Assembly: GCA_031761875.1 (NCBI GenBank)
Contig: CP134492.1
Location: forward strand, 3,534,001 to 3,598,000
Direction of reading: 5' to 3'
Origin: Bacillaceae bacterium IKA-2
GTDB taxonomy: Bacteria; Bacillota; Bacilli; Bacillales; Anaerobacillaceae
Length of the DNA stretch: 64,000 nt
The notes under the pieces are model-generated. The model made no database searches and was not told the origin of the DNA. It saw only the letters and a program-made list of their open reading frames with translations. The position numbers and the translations under genes were made by a program. Numbering within the stretch: the stretch's first letter is position 1; every line of letters begins with the position of its first letter. Below, one piece after another: positions 10,964 to 21,281 of the stretch.

Positions 10964-12544
10964 ATGAGTACACTTAGCTATCAAACAGAATTAGACAACG
11001 TTTTAAAAGGGAGTAATGTTTATCACGACTTGCCGGTGTCAATATTAATTGAAAGATCTCTTGATAGAAAAGAAGGCATTTTAACTTCTACTGGAGCGCT
11101 CTTGGCAACAACTGGTAAGTATACTGGAAGATCTCCTAAAGACAAGTATTTTGTTGATGAATCATCTGTAAAAGAAAAAATTAATTGGGGTCCTGTAAAC
11201 CAACCCATTAGTCAAGAAATATTTGAAAGCCTCTATAAAAAGGTTCTTATTTATTTAGAAACAAAAGATGAAGTTTATGTCTCTAAAAACTTTGCTGGTG
11301 CTGACAAGGCTTATCAATTACCTATCCAGGTAGTTAATGAATATGCGTGGCATAACTTATTTGCCCGTCAACTTTTCATTCAACCTTCTGTAGCAGAATT
11401 AGCAGCACATGAACCCGCGTTTACAGTGATATCAGCACCTGGCTTCAAGGCTGATCCTGCTATTGATGGCACAAAATCAGAAACATTTATTATCATTTCA
11501 TTTGAAAAACGAATTGTTCTCATTGGCGGCACTGAATATGCTGGTGAAATTAAAAAATCTATCTTTACAATCATGAATTACTTATTACCTGAACAAAATG
11601 TTTTATCTATGCATTGTTCAGCAAACGTTGGTGATGAAGGTGATGTAGCCTTATTTTTTGGACTATCAGGTACCGGTAAGACAACATTATCTGCTGACGT
11701 TCAACGTCATTTAATTGGTGATGATGAGCACGGCTGGTCAAATACAGGTGTGTTTAACATTGAAGGCGGTTGTTATGCAAAATGTATCAACCTATCTAAA
11801 GAAAAAGAACCACAAATTTACAATGCGATTCGATTCGGTTCTGTATTGGAAAACGTATACTTAAATGAAGACCGTATACCAGATTACGATAATACTTCAT
11901 TAACAGAAAATACACGAGCTGCTTATCCACTTGATTTGATTCCAAATTCAGTTATTCCAAGTGTTGCAGGTCACCCAAATACAATAATTTTCTTAACTGC
12001 TGATGCCTTTGGCGTATTACCACCAATCAGCAAGTTATCAAAGGAACAAGCAATGTACCATTTCCTTTCAGGTTATACTAGTAAACTTGCAGGAACTGAG
12101 CGTGGCATTACAAGTCCAGAAGCTACATTCTCTACTTGTTTCGGATCTCCATTCTTGCCTCTTCATGCCTACCGTTATGCGGAAATGCTAGGTTCAAAAA
12201 TAAATCAGCAGGATGCACAAGTATTTTTAGTAAATACAGGTTGGTCTGGTGGCGAGTACGGTGTCGGTAAACGAATGAATTTAGCATACACTCGTGCAAT
12301 GGTGCAGGCCGCTCTTCAAGGCGAGTTAAACTCTGTTGAAACAATTGTAGATCCATTTTTCGGCTTAAACATTCCGGTACATTGTCCTGGAGTTCCTGAT
12401 GAAGTTTTGCAACCAAAGGAAACTTGGGCTGACAAAGCTGCCTATGATGTTAAAGCGGCCGACCTAGCAAGATCATTCCAAGAAAATTTCAAGAAATTTG
12501 ATATAGTTTCTGATGAAATTCGAAACGCTGGTCCAAAATTTTAA
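10964..12544 (+). CDS. pckA: Phosphoenolpyruvate carboxykinase (ATP)
   Basis: Converts oxaloacetate and ATP to phosphoenolpyruvate, CO2 and ADP, the entry step of gluconeogenesis. The P-loop [13 protein letters not shown] and the metal-binding IGDDEHGW are present, with TGRSPKDKY near the N terminus. About 526 residues, normal for the ATP-dependent family. I chose ATG at 10964; GGAAGGG at 10946-10952 could also serve GTG at 10958. Divergent from metK, as in B. subtilis. A terminator follows at about 12.7 kb, beyond a MITE-like insertion. Confidence 0.96.
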   Translation: MSTLSYQTELDNVLKGSNVYHDLPVSILIERSLDRKEGILTSTGALLATTGKYTGRSPKDKYFVDESSVKEKINWGPVNQPISQEIFESLYKKVLIYLETKDEVYVSKNFAGADKAYQLPIQVVNEYAWHNLFARQLFIQPSVAELAAHEPAFTVISAPGFKADPAIDGTKSETFIIISFEKRIVLIGGTEYAGEIKKSIFTIMNYLLPEQNVLSMHCSANVGDEGDVALFFGLSGTGKTTLSADVQRHLIGDDEHGWSNTGVFNIEGGCYAKCINLSKEKEPQIYNAIRFGSVLENVYLNEDRIPDYDNTSLTENTRAAYPLDLIPNSVIPSVAGHPNTIIFLTADAFGVLPPISKLSKEQAMYHFLSGYTSKLAGTERGITSPEATFSTCFGSPFLPLHAYRYAEMLGSKINQQDAQVFLVNTGWSGGEYGVGKRMNLAYTRAMVQAALQGELNSVETIVDPFFGLNIPVHCPGVPDEVLQPKETWADKAAYDVKAADLARSFQENFKKFDIVSDEIRNAGPKF

Positions 12545-12559
12545 TCATTCTTTATTATA

Positions 12560-12672
12560 ATGAATTTCATAACACCAATAAATTAGCCACATCAAGCAAC
12601 ATCTAGTTGAAAGTGTTTTAATTCAACCAGATGTTGCATCCAGTGGCGCAGAATCTACATTATGAAATTCAT
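12560..12672. repeat. MITE-like element, copy 1
   Basis: About 113 bp bounded by AATGAATTTCATAA and TTATGAAATTCAT. Inside is a second inverted repeat, GCAACATCTAGTTGAA with TTCAACCAGATGTTGC. It lies between the pckA stop codon and its terminator. Related copies are at 13.8, 27.9, 28.9 and 31.7 kb. Confidence 0.8.
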
Positions 12673-12692
12673 CCATTAACAACTATAATTTA

Positions 12693-12727
12693 CCAAAGAG
12701 GTTGACTCCCAAGTCAACCTCTTTTTT
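12693..12727 (+). terminator. Terminator of pckA
   Basis: AAAGAGGTTGACT, a 4-nt loop, AGTCAACCTCTTTTTT: a strong GC-containing stem with a T run, downstream of pckA and the MITE copy. Confidence 0.85.
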
Positions 12728-12809
12728 ATTTACAGGTTAATTAAACACACTTTTGGGCGTCTTGACATAAACTATCACATCATAATCACTATTTTTAGGA
12801 GGAATTTAC

Positions 12810-13808
12810 ATGAAAGGCTTACGCAACTTTATTTTTTTTAGTTTAATTGCTTCACTGCTAGCTATTTTAACTTTTGGATGTTCGTCAAATGCTGAAGGAG
12901 ATACTGTCCGTATAGCAGAAGTAACTCGTTCCATTTTTTATGCACCGCAGTACGTTGCTATTTCTGAAGGTTTCTTTGAAGAAGAAGACATTGTCATTGA
13001 TTTAACAACAACTTGGGGTGGCGATACAACGATGACGACACTGCTTGCTAATGGGGCAGATGTTGCTCTAGTCGGGGCTGAAACATCTATTTATGTATAT
13101 GCTCAAGGAGCCAATGATCCGCCAATTAACTTTGCGGCACTTACCCAAACAGATGGAACATTCCTTGTTTCTCGTGAAAAAATTGAAAATTTCAATTGGG
13201 AAATGTTAAAAGGAAGTCAATTCCTTGGGCAACGCAAAGGTGGTATGCCACAAATGGTTGGTGAGCATGTTTTAAAGAAACATGGAATTGATCCACATCA
13301 AGACTTAGACTTAATACAAAATATTGATTTCGGAAACATTCCTAGCGCCTTTGCCTCTGGTACTAGTGACTACGTGCAATTATTTGAACCAACTGCCACT
13401 CAATTTGAAATAGATGGAATTGGCCATATCGTTGCTTCATTTGGCGCTGAATCAGGTTTGGTACCTTACACGGGCTATATGGCAAAACAAAGCTATATTG
13501 ATAAGAATGGCGATGTCCTAGAGCGCTTTACAAAAGCGTTATACAAGGCACAACAATGGGTAGAGTCTAGTTCAACAACAGAAATTGCACGTTCAATTCA
13601 GCCATTCTTTAACGATACACCGATAGAAATGATTGAAAGTGTCGTAGATCGATACAAATCTCAAGGCTCCTATGCAACGTCGCCAAAAATTCAAGCCGAA
13701 GCCTGGGAAAATCTTCATATTATTATGGATCAAGCCGGTGAGCTCCCAATGTCAGTTGATTACAACACATTAGTTAATACTGAAATTGCCGAAAAAGTAT
13801 CAAAGTAG
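12810..13808 (+). CDS. ytlA: ABC transporter substrate-binding lipoprotein (NMT1/SsuA type), YtlA-like
   Basis: Extracytoplasmic binding lipoprotein of an importer of the nitrate/sulfonate/taurine/thiamine-precursor class; the substrate cannot be read from the sequence. The 332 residues begin with a lipoprotein signal peptide with lipobox LTFGC (Cys at about 24), followed by an NMT1-like periplasmic-binding domain (YAPQYVAISEGFFEEEDI near the start). AGGAGG precedes the ATG. Permease and ATPase genes follow, but a MITE-like element separates them from this gene. The set next to a YtkD homologue and pckA matches B. subtilis ytlA-ytlC-ytlD, hence the symbol. Confidence 0.85.
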   Translation: MKGLRNFIFFSLIASLLAILTFGCSSNAEGDTVRIAEVTRSIFYAPQYVAISEGFFEEEDIVIDLTTTWGGDTTMTTLLANGADVALVGAETSIYVYAQGANDPPINFAALTQTDGTFLVSREKIENFNWEMLKGSQFLGQRKGGMPQMVGEHVLKKHGIDPHQDLDLIQNIDFGNIPSAFASGTSDYVQLFEPTATQFEIDGIGHIVASFGAESGLVPYTGYMAKQSYIDKNGDVLERFTKALYKAQQWVESSSTTEIARSIQPFFNDTPIEMIESVVDRYKSQGSYATSPKIQAEAWENLHIIMDQAGELPMSVDYNTLVNTEIAEKVSK

Positions 13809-13829
13809 CGTTAGATTTTAAAAGTTATT

Positions 13830-13943
13830 GAGAATTTCATCATGCAGATTCTGCGCCACTAGGGACCTACATCTAGTTTAATTAAAACAATTTAAACTAG
13901 ATGTAGGTAGATGTGGCTAGTTTATTGGCATGATGAAATTCAC
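13830..13943. repeat. MITE-like element, copy 2
   Basis: About 114 bp from AGAATTTCATCATG to CATGATGAAATTCACT, in the opposite orientation to copy 1. A perfect internal hairpin is formed by CCTACATCTAGTTTAA and TTAAACTAGATGTAGG. It lies inside the ytlA-ytlC-ytlD transport operon and could act as a stem in the transcript. Confidence 0.8.
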
Positions 13944-13984
13944 TCGAGTAAATTTCTTAATTATGATTGGAAGGTGGTTTTGCT

Positions 13985-14761
13985 GTGTCTATTATAAACA
14001 TCAAAAATGTTGATAAAACATTTTTTTCCCAAGAAACTGCAACAACCGCCCTCAAAGATATTTCTCTCTCTATTGAAAATGGAGAATTCATTTCATTAAT
14101 TGGCCCCAGTGGCTGTGGTAAAACAACATTACTTTCGTTAATAGCTGGCCTTATTCAACCGACAAATGGAGAGATTACCATTGAGGGGCAACAAATCTTA
14201 CGTCCATCACCAAAGACAGGTTATATGCTTCAACAAGACTATTTATTCCCATGGTTAACCATTGAACAAAACACTACTATCGGTTTGAAAACAATGGGAA
14301 AGTTAACAGAACAAACAAGAAGTGATGCTCAATCTTTACTAGATAAAATGGGTCTCTTAGATAAAAGGAATGATTATCCAAATCAATTATCTGGGGGGAT
14401 GCGCCAACGTGTAGCTCTTGTTCGTATGTTAGCAACTGAACCCTCATTACTGTTGCTTGACGAGCCCTTTTCCTCCTTAGATTATCAGACAAGGCTAAGA
14501 TTAGAAGATCTTGTCTCATTAACAATTAAAGAGCAAGAGAAAACTGCTATCTTAGTAACACATGATATCGGTGAAGCAATTGCCATGTCGGATAGAATTA
14601 TTTTATTATCAGCTCGACCTGGTAGAGTCCATAAACAGTTTCAAGTACCCAGGTCAATACGTTTATCGGTTCCGTTTCATGCCCGAAATCAAAGTGAGTA
14701 TAATGAGCTCTTTCAACAAATATGGGAGGAGTTGGAGAGCCTTGAAGAGAAACTTAGCTAA
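13985..14761 (+). CDS. ytlC: ABC transporter ATP-binding protein, YtlC-like
   Basis: Cytoplasmic ATPase that powers import for the preceding binding protein. The Walker A motif is GPSGCGKTT, the signature is [11 protein letters not shown], and Walker B is [12 protein letters not shown] followed by the H-loop VTHDIGEA: a complete SsuB/TauB-type nucleotide-binding domain. I set the start at GTG 13985 because GGAAGGTGG lies 7 nt upstream; an in-frame TTG at 13967 has no such signal. About 258 residues. The end overlaps the permease gene, suggesting translational coupling. Confidence 0.9.
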   Translation: MSIINIKNVDKTFFSQETATTALKDISLSIENGEFISLIGPSGCGKTTLLSLIAGLIQPTNGEITIEGQQILRPSPKTGYMLQQDYLFPWLTIEQNTTIGLKTMGKLTEQTRSDAQSLLDKMGLLDKRNDYPNQLSGGMRQRVALVRMLATEPSLLLLDEPFSSLDYQTRLRLEDLVSLTIKEQEKTAILVTHDIGEAIAMSDRIILLSARPGRVHKQFQVPRSIRLSVPFHARNQSEYNELFQQIWEELESLEEKLS

Positions 14762-15545
14762 GCTTCATGAACAATATAAGCAAAAAAAACAACTCGAAAA
14801 AATCCAAATACGAATTAGCCAATTAAGCATCCTTATTTTTTCATTTGCAACATGGGAAATAGCATCACGAATGCGTTGGATTGACCCCCTACTATTCTCC
14901 AGGCCATCAAGGGTGTGGGATTTATTTTTAGAAAAAATTCAAGATGGTACTCTTTTAACTCACGCCTCAGTAACTTTATTTGAAACGATAGCAGGGTTCA
15001 TATTAGGGACAGTGATTGGAACTATCTTTGCAGCGATCCTTTGGTGGTCACCGTTTTTATCTCGAGTACTGGACCCCTATCTTGTTGTCTTAAATTCGAT
15101 GCCAAAAATTGCTTTAGGTCCAATTTTAATCGTTGGACTTGGACCAGGATATGGTTCTATCATTGCAATGGGTGCGTTGATTTCAGTAATCATCACAACA
15201 ATCGTTGTCTATAACGCATTCATAAATGTTGATGAAAATTATTTAAAGGTTGTCCATACATTTGGGGCAACTAAATCACAATCTTTTAAAACCGTCATTT
15301 TACCTGCAACTATTCCAACAATCATTTCAACCTTAAAGGTAAATGTAGGACTGTCATGGGTTGGAGTTATTATTGGTGAATTCCTCGTTTCTAAACAAGG
15401 CTTAGGTTATATGATCATTTATGGTTTCCAGGTTTTTAACTTCAATCTTGTTATTTTAAGTCTTTTAGTCATTGCTGTATTAGCAACACTTATGTACCAA
15501 GGTGTCGAATTTCTCGAGAAAAAATTGATGAGACAACTTCAGTGA
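14742..15545 (+). CDS. ytlD: ABC transporter permease, YtlD-like
   Basis: Inner-membrane permease of the YtlACD-type importer. It belongs to the BPD_transp_1/SsuC class: about six hydrophobic segments and an EAA-like loop ([21 protein letters not shown]) that contacts the ATPase. The start is uncertain. TTG at 14742 ([11 protein letters not shown]) gives 267 residues and a 20-bp overlap with the ATPase gene; ATG at 14703 is possible but has a weak ribosome site. A bidirectional terminator follows at 15.6 kb. Confidence 0.85.
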   Translation: MKRNLAKLHEQYKQKKQLEKIQIRISQLSILIFSFATWEIASRMRWIDPLLFSRPSRVWDLFLEKIQDGTLLTHASVTLFETIAGFILGTVIGTIFAAILWWSPFLSRVLDPYLVVLNSMPKIALGPILIVGLGPGYGSIIAMGALISVIITTIVVYNAFINVDENYLKVVHTFGATKSQSFKTVILPATIPTIISTLKVNVGLSWVGVIIGEFLVSKQGLGYMIIYGFQVFNFNLVILSLLVIAVLATLMYQGVEFLEKKLMRQLQ

Positions 15546-15621
15546 CCTCCAGCCAATATTGAAATTATGAGTGTTCTGCTCTCATTTCATAAAAACAGGG
15601 CTAAAATTATACAATCATCAA

Positions 15622-15662
15622 AAAAAACTCAGTGTTCTACTAACTAGACACTGAGTTTTTAG
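15622..15662. terminator. Bidirectional terminator between ytlD and ytkD
   Basis: AAAAAACTCAGTGTT, an 11-nt loop, ACACTGAGTTTTTAG: a stem with an A run on one side and a T run on the other, between two convergent genes. Confidence 0.8.
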
Positions 15663-15671
15663 CCTTTTTTA

Positions 15672-16169
15672 TTATTGAGCTTTTATTCTTTCAATGCTAT
15701 ATAAAAGAACATCATCCTTCATAATAAAACTAAAGTTTCTGTTTGTTTTAATATCATTTGGCAGTTCTTTCATCAAAATTGGACCTTTAGTTTCAAAATA
15801 ATGATCTTTTGTATCTAATTCGTTAATCTCAGCAAAATACACATTTTTTACAACAACTTCATCTGCAGCCATCACTTTGTATTGACCAATATATGAAAGG
15901 GTGTTTATACGTCCACCTGTTTCTTCATAAACCTCACGAAACGCTGCTTGTTCTGGAGTCTCACCTTCTTCAACTTTTCCACCTGGAAATTCAATACCTC
16001 GGTCCGAGTGACGAGTCATTAACCACATATCATGATATTTACAGATAATCCAAACGTGTCTTGGATTGTCTGAATAAGGATTTTTCTTGAAAGAAATTTC
16101 TACTGTATGATGATAATAATCGACAAATTTATATGTTTCAGTATTCAATGTAATTACTAACACTCCCAT
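15672..16169 (-). CDS. ytkD: Nudix hydrolase, YtkD family
   Basis: Hydrolyses nucleoside diphosphate-linked substrates. B. subtilis YtkD (also called RppHb) acts on 8-oxo-dGTP and on RNA 5' ends. The Nudix box GGKVEEGETPEQAAFREVYE continues to EETGG (about residues 62-85) and has all the metal-binding glutamates. Other stretches resemble YtkD as I recall it: NPRHVWIICKY, IGQYKVMAADEVVVKN, YFETKGP, NFSFIMKD. At 165 residues it is slightly longer than YtkD at the N terminus. Its position next to the ytl transporter supports orthology. Confidence 0.88.
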   Translation of the reverse strand: MGVLVITLNTETYKFVDYYHHTVEISFKKNPYSDNPRHVWIICKYHDMWLMTRHSDRGIEFPGGKVEEGETPEQAAFREVYEETGGRINTLSYIGQYKVMAADEVVVKNVYFAEINELDTKDHYFETKGPILMKELPNDIKTNRNFSFIMKDDVLLYSIERIKAQ

Positions 16170-16296
16170 TTTGAGTTTTTCGAAGCTACCTTATTATACA
16201 CAAAAATTGAGCTAACTACAGTTAGCTCAACCGTGTTTATTTAATTACAGGTCACAAAATTTTTCATACGTCTAATGTTCATGAATGATTTCCATT

Positions 16297-17493
16297 CTAA
16301 TCATCCTCTGAAGGTTTAATAAATAACATGGTTATGATTACAGCAACTATACAAACTAAGGTTACAACTGCAAAAAGGGTAAAGTGCGAGGCTTTCATTA
16401 GTAACGCAAAGATAGGCGGCCCCAAAGCTACACCTACAAAGCGCATGCTACTATAGACGGAAGTAATTGTGCCACGTTGTTGTTTTTCTATTCCTTCAGT
16501 GACAAGAGCGTCTAGACTAGGTAACGCTAATCCGATTCCAAGTCCTGAAGCAAACATCGCTGTTAATAAAACGTAGATATCTTGTGAAAAAGCAACAGAA
16601 AAATTTGCTATTGTTAAAATAACTAGCCCAACTGCCGTTACTACTTTCATTCGCTTTTTTTCTTGGCCAATCCCTTTTCCAGTTATATACGCCGATAAAC
16701 AAAGAGCAGCTAAAGGGATTGCAAGAACAATCCCCTTCTTAATGCCAACAATGTTATGTTGCTCTTCTAGCATTGTCGATAAATAAAATAACACCCCGAA
16801 AAGAACAAACATACATATACAACCAATCGCAAAAACTGCATAAAGCCACTTGCCCTCATTTTTAAATATATATTTAATTGATCTTATAAAAGCATCAAGC
16901 TTTGCTGGCTTTGTTGATATGGCCGGTGATTTAACGAGAAAGGCCATCATTAAGATTGATATCAAGCAAAAAACTGGAAAAGCAAAAAATGGCATATACC
17001 AAACAATAGAAGCCAGAACCGCACCTAAAATTGGGCTAAGCACTTTTCCAAATGTATTTGAAGTTTCTATAACCCCTAAACCATTGCTGACATCACTTTC
17101 ATTTTGGAAAATGTCACCCACTAGTGGCATTACAATTGGAGCAGCACCAGCAGCACCTATACCTTGAAGAAGTCTACCCATTATAATTAATTGGTATGGA
17201 TCTTCTACTTGCCAAGACACCCATCCTGCTAGTAACCCTCCTAAAGCAGCAATGACCAAACTTGGAATAATAATTCTTTTCCTGCCATATTGATCTGATA
17301 AGTACCCGGCAATTGGAATTAGAAAAATTGCCACTACAGAATAAACCGTTATAATCATACTTACTTGAAATGAACTTATTTGTAATTCTTTTTCTATTGT
17401 AGGAAGGACAGGTATTAGCATTGAATTCCCAAGCGTCATTACTAAAGGGATAGATGCAAGGGATATAAGTTCCCATGTTTTTTTCTCTTCCAT
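16297..17493 (-). CDS. MFS transporter, drug:H+ antiporter (DHA1) type
   Basis: Probable multidrug efflux protein of the plasma membrane. The 398 residues contain about 12 hydrophobic helices, with the family loop GYLSDQYGRKRII between helices 2 and 3 and the motif-C-like GPPIFALL in the second half. The start is preceded by a GGTGGGCGAGG-type ribosome site. The substrate cannot be predicted. The nearest named relatives would be YfmO/YitG-type exporters, but I cannot tell which. Confidence 0.8.
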   Translation of the reverse strand: MEEKKTWELISLASIPLVMTLGNSMLIPVLPTIEKELQISSFQVSMIITVYSVVAIFLIPIAGYLSDQYGRKRIIIPSLVIAALGGLLAGWVSWQVEDPYQLIIMGRLLQGIGAAGAAPIVMPLVGDIFQNESDVSNGLGVIETSNTFGKVLSPILGAVLASIVWYMPFFAFPVFCLISILMMAFLVKSPAISTKPAKLDAFIRSIKYIFKNEGKWLYAVFAIGCICMFVLFGVLFYLSTMLEEQHNIVGIKKGIVLAIPLAALCLSAYITGKGIGQEKKRMKVVTAVGLVILTIANFSVAFSQDIYVLLTAMFASGLGIGLALPSLDALVTEGIEKQQRGTITSVYSSMRFVGVALGPPIFALLMKASHFTLFAVVTLVCIVAVIITMLFIKPSEDD

Positions 17494-17849
17494 TAACCTC
17501 GCCCACCTTAAAATCAGATCCTCTGAGTATGCGTTTGTTTTCCCAAATAAACGGAAAAATCAACTCAAGTCTCTCTTAGTATTTAAGATACACAAAAAAC
17601 TATTCAAATAGGTCGATTAAGTCACTAAATATATCCGGCTGTAAATATTTTAGTTAATCCAGAGAACAATAAGTAAAGTTCATTAGCGAAAAACTATAAA
17701 TTATGCTAGTTACGACCGAATTGCTTCTTTTTGGGAGATAAATGCATCGTTTCCGACGATAATTGAATCCTCTGTGAAAATAGCCTTCAACTTATCAATT
17801 CTGAAACTAAAAAAAACTTGGCTTATCGCCAAGTTTTTTTATCATATAA
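17494..17849. other. Intergenic gap of about 356 bp
   Basis: It holds the presumed promoter of the MFS gene and, at its end, the tatA terminator. I found no further ORF with a ribosome site and no member of the dispersed repeat families. Confidence 0.5.
17812..17840 (-). terminator. Terminator of the moeA-tatA cluster
   Basis: AAAAACTTGGC, loop TTATC, GCCAAGTTTTTTT: an intrinsic terminator directly after tatA. Confidence 0.85.
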
Positions 17850-18053
17850 TTATTTTTCCGCTTCTTTTTTTTCAGTAGCTTTAGACTCTTTATCATCATC
17901 AAGATCGTTAGTTAATTCCTTCGTTGACTTTTTGAATTCTTTTAAAGTCTGACCCAACGCTCTGCCCATTTCTGGTAGCTTCTTTGGACCAAAAATAATT
18001 AGTACGATAATTAAGATTAAAATTAAACCTGGAATACCGATATTACCTAGCAT
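17850..18053 (-). CDS. tatA: Twin-arginine translocase subunit TatA
   Basis: Pore-forming subunit of the Tat pathway, which exports folded proteins. The 67-residue protein has one N-terminal membrane helix (about 6-22), the [14 protein letters not shown] amphipathic helix and a charged tail, all as in TatA. It is the last gene of a molybdopterin cluster. A Tat substrate is nearby: formate dehydrogenase FdnG has a SRRQFLK signal, so a dedicated exporter is a reasonable inference. No tatC is in the window. Confidence 0.92.
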   Translation of the reverse strand: MLGNIGIPGLILILIIVLIIFGPKKLPEMGRALGQTLKEFKKSTKELTNDLDDDKESKATEKKEAEK

Positions 18054-18071
18054 ATTATCTCCTCTTTCAAA

Positions 18072-19997
18072 TTAATTTTTTAGCAATTTAGAGCTTAGAT
18101 CAACGACAACTTTATAACCACCTAATTGTTCAACCGTCTTTTTAAACTCTGCTGAATCAATTACTTTTAAAAATAACTTTCCACCATCACTGTTATAAAA
18201 TTCCTTCGAGATAACTAAATCATAATTTTCGTCAGCCACATAAACAAAATCGAGATCGATTGCTTTAGCTGCCGAATATACGCCTAAACCAACACTATTA
18301 TCTTTTTCTTTTATTTCAGCTGCAACACTTAAATGTGAAAACATTTCACGTTCATAGCCTTGAATTTGTTCACTAGTATATGAGTGTTTTTTCATTAAAG
18401 AGTCAAATAAGATTCTCGTACCTGCTCCTCGTTGCCGATTTACGTATGATAATCCTTTTTCAACAATGTCCGTTAATGTTTTTATATTGTAGGGATTCCC
18501 CTTAGGGACAATCCAACCCTGCTCCCGCTTTAAAAATGGAATAACGACAACGTCTTCGGAATTCAAATACTTTTTTACATATGGTAAATTATACGTTTCT
18601 GTTTCAGGATCTAGAAGGTGGATCGCCGTTACATGAGCCTCACCCTTACGAATCGCCATGATACCAGCTAAACTACCGACATGTGATGAAATAACTTGTC
18701 TATGAATATCGTGTTTTTTTAATAAAGACGAGACGATATCAATTGATAAATCATGACTACCTGTAAATAAAACTGCTTTATTGATCGACTCGATTGGCTT
18801 ATAAAGCTCAATTGTAACTTCCTCACCTTGTTCTAGTCCCTGACTATCAGGAGGAACTACTAAAATGCCGTCTGCACGAACCATCGACATGGTTACACCT
18901 GCAGCTCTTGTTAAGGGATTTGCGACATATTCGCCATTTACAAACCCTATATTCATGCGCACGAAATCTTCTGCTCCCATGTTTGAAACGATTCGGCGAC
19001 CGAGACGAACTTTCAACGTATCTCGTTTGGGTTCTTGGATACCTTGGTAATGATAAATTAACGGTCGTAAAAACCACTCTAATGCTAAACAAGCCGAAAC
19101 AGGATAGCCTGGTACACCGATAATTGGTTTTCCTTTGACCTCACCAAGTATAACCGGTTTTCCTGGCCGAGTTGCAACACCATGCGTGAACACTTCACCA
19201 AGTTGATTAATAACGTGAACAGAGTAATCTTTAGAACCAGCTGATGTCCCAGCGTTAATAATAATCATATCTGCTTCTTGGGCCGCTTTTTCAATCGCTT
19301 CCATGATTTGTTTTGGGTTATCAACAACGATATCAAAAAGAAGCGGTTCCCCGCCCCATTCTTCAATAAAGCTAGCAAAAATTGTTCCATTGAATTCGAT
19401 AATATCACCAGGCTTCATTGTTATACCGGGTTGAACAAGTTCGTTACCCGTTGGTAAAATCGCTACCTTAGGCTTTTTAACGACTGGAAGTTCTAATACA
19501 CCTCCAGCTAACAATGCTCCTAAGTCGACTGGTCTTACTACATGCCCTTGAGGTAAGATCATTTCACCACAAACAACATCTTCTCCAACTGGACGAATAT
19601 TTTGCCACGGAGTTGCTGGGACAATTATTTCAACAGTAGCTTCATCAATTTCTTGGAGATCCTCGACCATAATCACTGCATTAAATTCATAAGGTATCGG
19701 GTTGCCTGTATCAACGTAACAAAACTGTTGACCTTGCTTCAAATGTAATGGTCGCTGTTCATGGGCTTCGTACGTCTCTTCTGCCCTAACGGCAATTCCG
19801 TCCATAGCCGATGCATGGTAGTGAGGCATCGATAAATTAGCGTAAATAGGTAAAGCCGTCACTCTTCTTAACGCCTTCTGTGTTGGAATCGTTTCTATTT
19901 CTGTTCGTAACTTTGTTTTTTCAATAAATTCTTCCCTAGCTTTTTTTCGAGGTTTATCTTCTAAGTAGACTTTCCGCTTAAATTCTTTATTGCTCAC
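18072..19997 (-). CDS. MoeA-type molybdopterin molybdenumtransferase with C-terminal substrate-binding-like domain
   Basis: The N-terminal 400 or so residues are a MoeA domain (MPHYHASAMDGIAVRAEE, GDIIEFNGT, INAGTSAGSKD, RPGKPVILG, GVPGYPVSACLALE), which inserts molybdenum into molybdopterin. The remaining roughly 230 residues (from about AVLFTGSHDLSIDIV) resemble a LysR-type substrate-binding / PBP fold, an arrangement known in clostridia and archaea whose role is unclear. I chose GTG at 19997, 8 nt after AAGGAGG; the frame opens further into the upstream moeA. It starts 13 bp after that gene and is followed by tatA. Confidence 0.85.
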   Translation of the reverse strand: MSNKEFKRKVYLEDKPRKKAREEFIEKTKLRTEIETIPTQKALRRVTALPIYANLSMPHYHASAMDGIAVRAEETYEAHEQRPLHLKQGQQFCYVDTGNPIPYEFNAVIMVEDLQEIDEATVEIIVPATPWQNIRPVGEDVVCGEMILPQGHVVRPVDLGALLAGGVLELPVVKKPKVAILPTGNELVQPGITMKPGDIIEFNGTIFASFIEEWGGEPLLFDIVVDNPKQIMEAIEKAAQEADMIIINAGTSAGSKDYSVHVINQLGEVFTHGVATRPGKPVILGEVKGKPIIGVPGYPVSACLALEWFLRPLIYHYQGIQEPKRDTLKVRLGRRIVSNMGAEDFVRMNIGFVNGEYVANPLTRAAGVTMSMVRADGILVVPPDSQGLEQGEEVTIELYKPIESINKAVLFTGSHDLSIDIVSSLLKKHDIHRQVISSHVGSLAGIMAIRKGEAHVTAIHLLDPETETYNLPYVKKYLNSEDVVVIPFLKREQGWIVPKGNPYNIKTLTDIVEKGLSYVNRQRGAGTRILFDSLMKKHSYTSEQIQGYEREMFSHLSVAAEIKEKDNSVGLGVYSAAKAIDLDFVYVADENYDLVISKEFYNSDGGKLFLKVIDSAEFKKTVEQLGGYKVVVDLSSKLLKN

Positions 19998-20010
19998 TTT
20001 AGCGACCTCC

Positions 20011-21243
20011 TTAACGAAACAATATAGCTGACACAAGCTCACCTTGACTAACACCTTCATTTTCAGCTTTAATTTCTATGATTGCATCACTCTGTACTAG
20101 AGTTGAGATTAATCCTGATTTCCCTATAATCGGTTCGGCCCACCATTCACCATCTATCTCTTCTAACTTCACACGAATATAATCTGTTCGTCCCATAGCA
20201 GAGTGAATATTTTTTGTCACCCTTACTTGGACTCGATCTAATTTATGATTTGAAACTTCACCGCTAAGTTTCTTTAAAATTTGTTGACCAAATAAAGAAA
20301 ATACGATCATTGCCGCTGCTGGATGACCGGGCAGGCCGATAATTGGCTTTCCTGATGCGATTGCCAAAATGGTTGGCTTCCCTGGTTTGACGGAAACGCC
20401 GTGAACAAATACCCCTGGCTCACCAAGAGATTCGATGACCTGTGTCGTATAATCTTTTGCACCAACCGAGCTTCCTCCCGAAAGAACAAGACAATCTACG
20501 TTGTCAAATAACTCTTTTGCCTTTTGTTGATATTCGGTAAAATCGTCTGTAACAATTCCTGCATAGATTGACTTTGCTCCCCATTCTCGGACTAAACTTG
20601 TAATCGTTAGTGCATTAACATCTCTAACCTGTCCTATTTGGAGGGTTTCAGTCTGATACGGAACAATTTCATCGCCACTAGATAAATAGCCAATTGTTAA
20701 CTGCTTAAATACTGTAACATGGCTCAAACCAATTGCAGCTATTGCCCCAAGCTCTTGAGGACGCAGTCTTGTACCTTTTCCAACCAGAACTTCCCCTTCA
20801 CGAACATCCTCGCCAATTTGAATAATATTTTCTGCTGGAGCCACTTGTTTATAGGTGTTCAATAACCCGGCTAAATCTTCGCAATGTTCAATCATAATAA
20901 CGCTATCGCTACCAGGTGGCACCATCCCACCTGTCGGGATATATACTGCTTCTCCCTCATGAAGTCGTGTTATCACTTCTTCACCCATTTTAACTTGACC
21001 GGCAACATTTAAAAAGCCAGGCATTGTTTCAGAAGAACCAAATGTTTCCTTTGCACGAACTGCATATCCGTCGACTGTCGATCTAGGAAAGCTTGGGACT
21101 GAATCCGTTGCAACAACTTCTTTTGCTGTCACACGATAAAGCGCTTCTTCAAGTGGTATCGTCTCAGTATCTTTTATTGCATGAATTAGTTCTTCAATCT
21201 GAGCATGAGTTTCTTCGACTGTTTTCACGTTAAAAAATTGCAT
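20011..21243 (-). CDS. moeA: Molybdopterin molybdenumtransferase
   Basis: Catalyses molybdate insertion into adenylylated molybdopterin. The 410 residues carry the family signatures SFPRSTVDGYAVRAKE, GDEIVPYQ, SGGSSVGAKDYT, KPGKPTILA and GLPGHPAAAMIVF, and have the normal length. This is the second, plain MoeA beside the fused one; possibly one handles molybdenum and the other tungsten, but that is a guess. It lies between mobA (38 bp upstream) and the fused moeA. Confidence 0.93.
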   Translation of the reverse strand: MQFFNVKTVEETHAQIEELIHAIKDTETIPLEEALYRVTAKEVVATDSVPSFPRSTVDGYAVRAKETFGSSETMPGFLNVAGQVKMGEEVITRLHEGEAVYIPTGGMVPPGSDSVIMIEHCEDLAGLLNTYKQVAPAENIIQIGEDVREGEVLVGKGTRLRPQELGAIAAIGLSHVTVFKQLTIGYLSSGDEIVPYQTETLQIGQVRDVNALTITSLVREWGAKSIYAGIVTDDFTEYQQKAKELFDNVDCLVLSGGSSVGAKDYTTQVIESLGEPGVFVHGVSVKPGKPTILAIASGKPIIGLPGHPAAAMIVFSLFGQQILKKLSGEVSNHKLDRVQVRVTKNIHSAMGRTDYIRVKLEEIDGEWWAEPIIGKSGLISTLVQSDAIIEIKAENEGVSQGELVSAILFR

Positions 21244-21281
21244 TTATTCATCCCTTCCTATTTTCAATGAGCGACATCGGA

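Noticed and set aside
12132-12416. Minus-strand ORF inside pckA
   Set aside because: A shadow of the pckA coding frame, with no ribosome site and low-quality composition.
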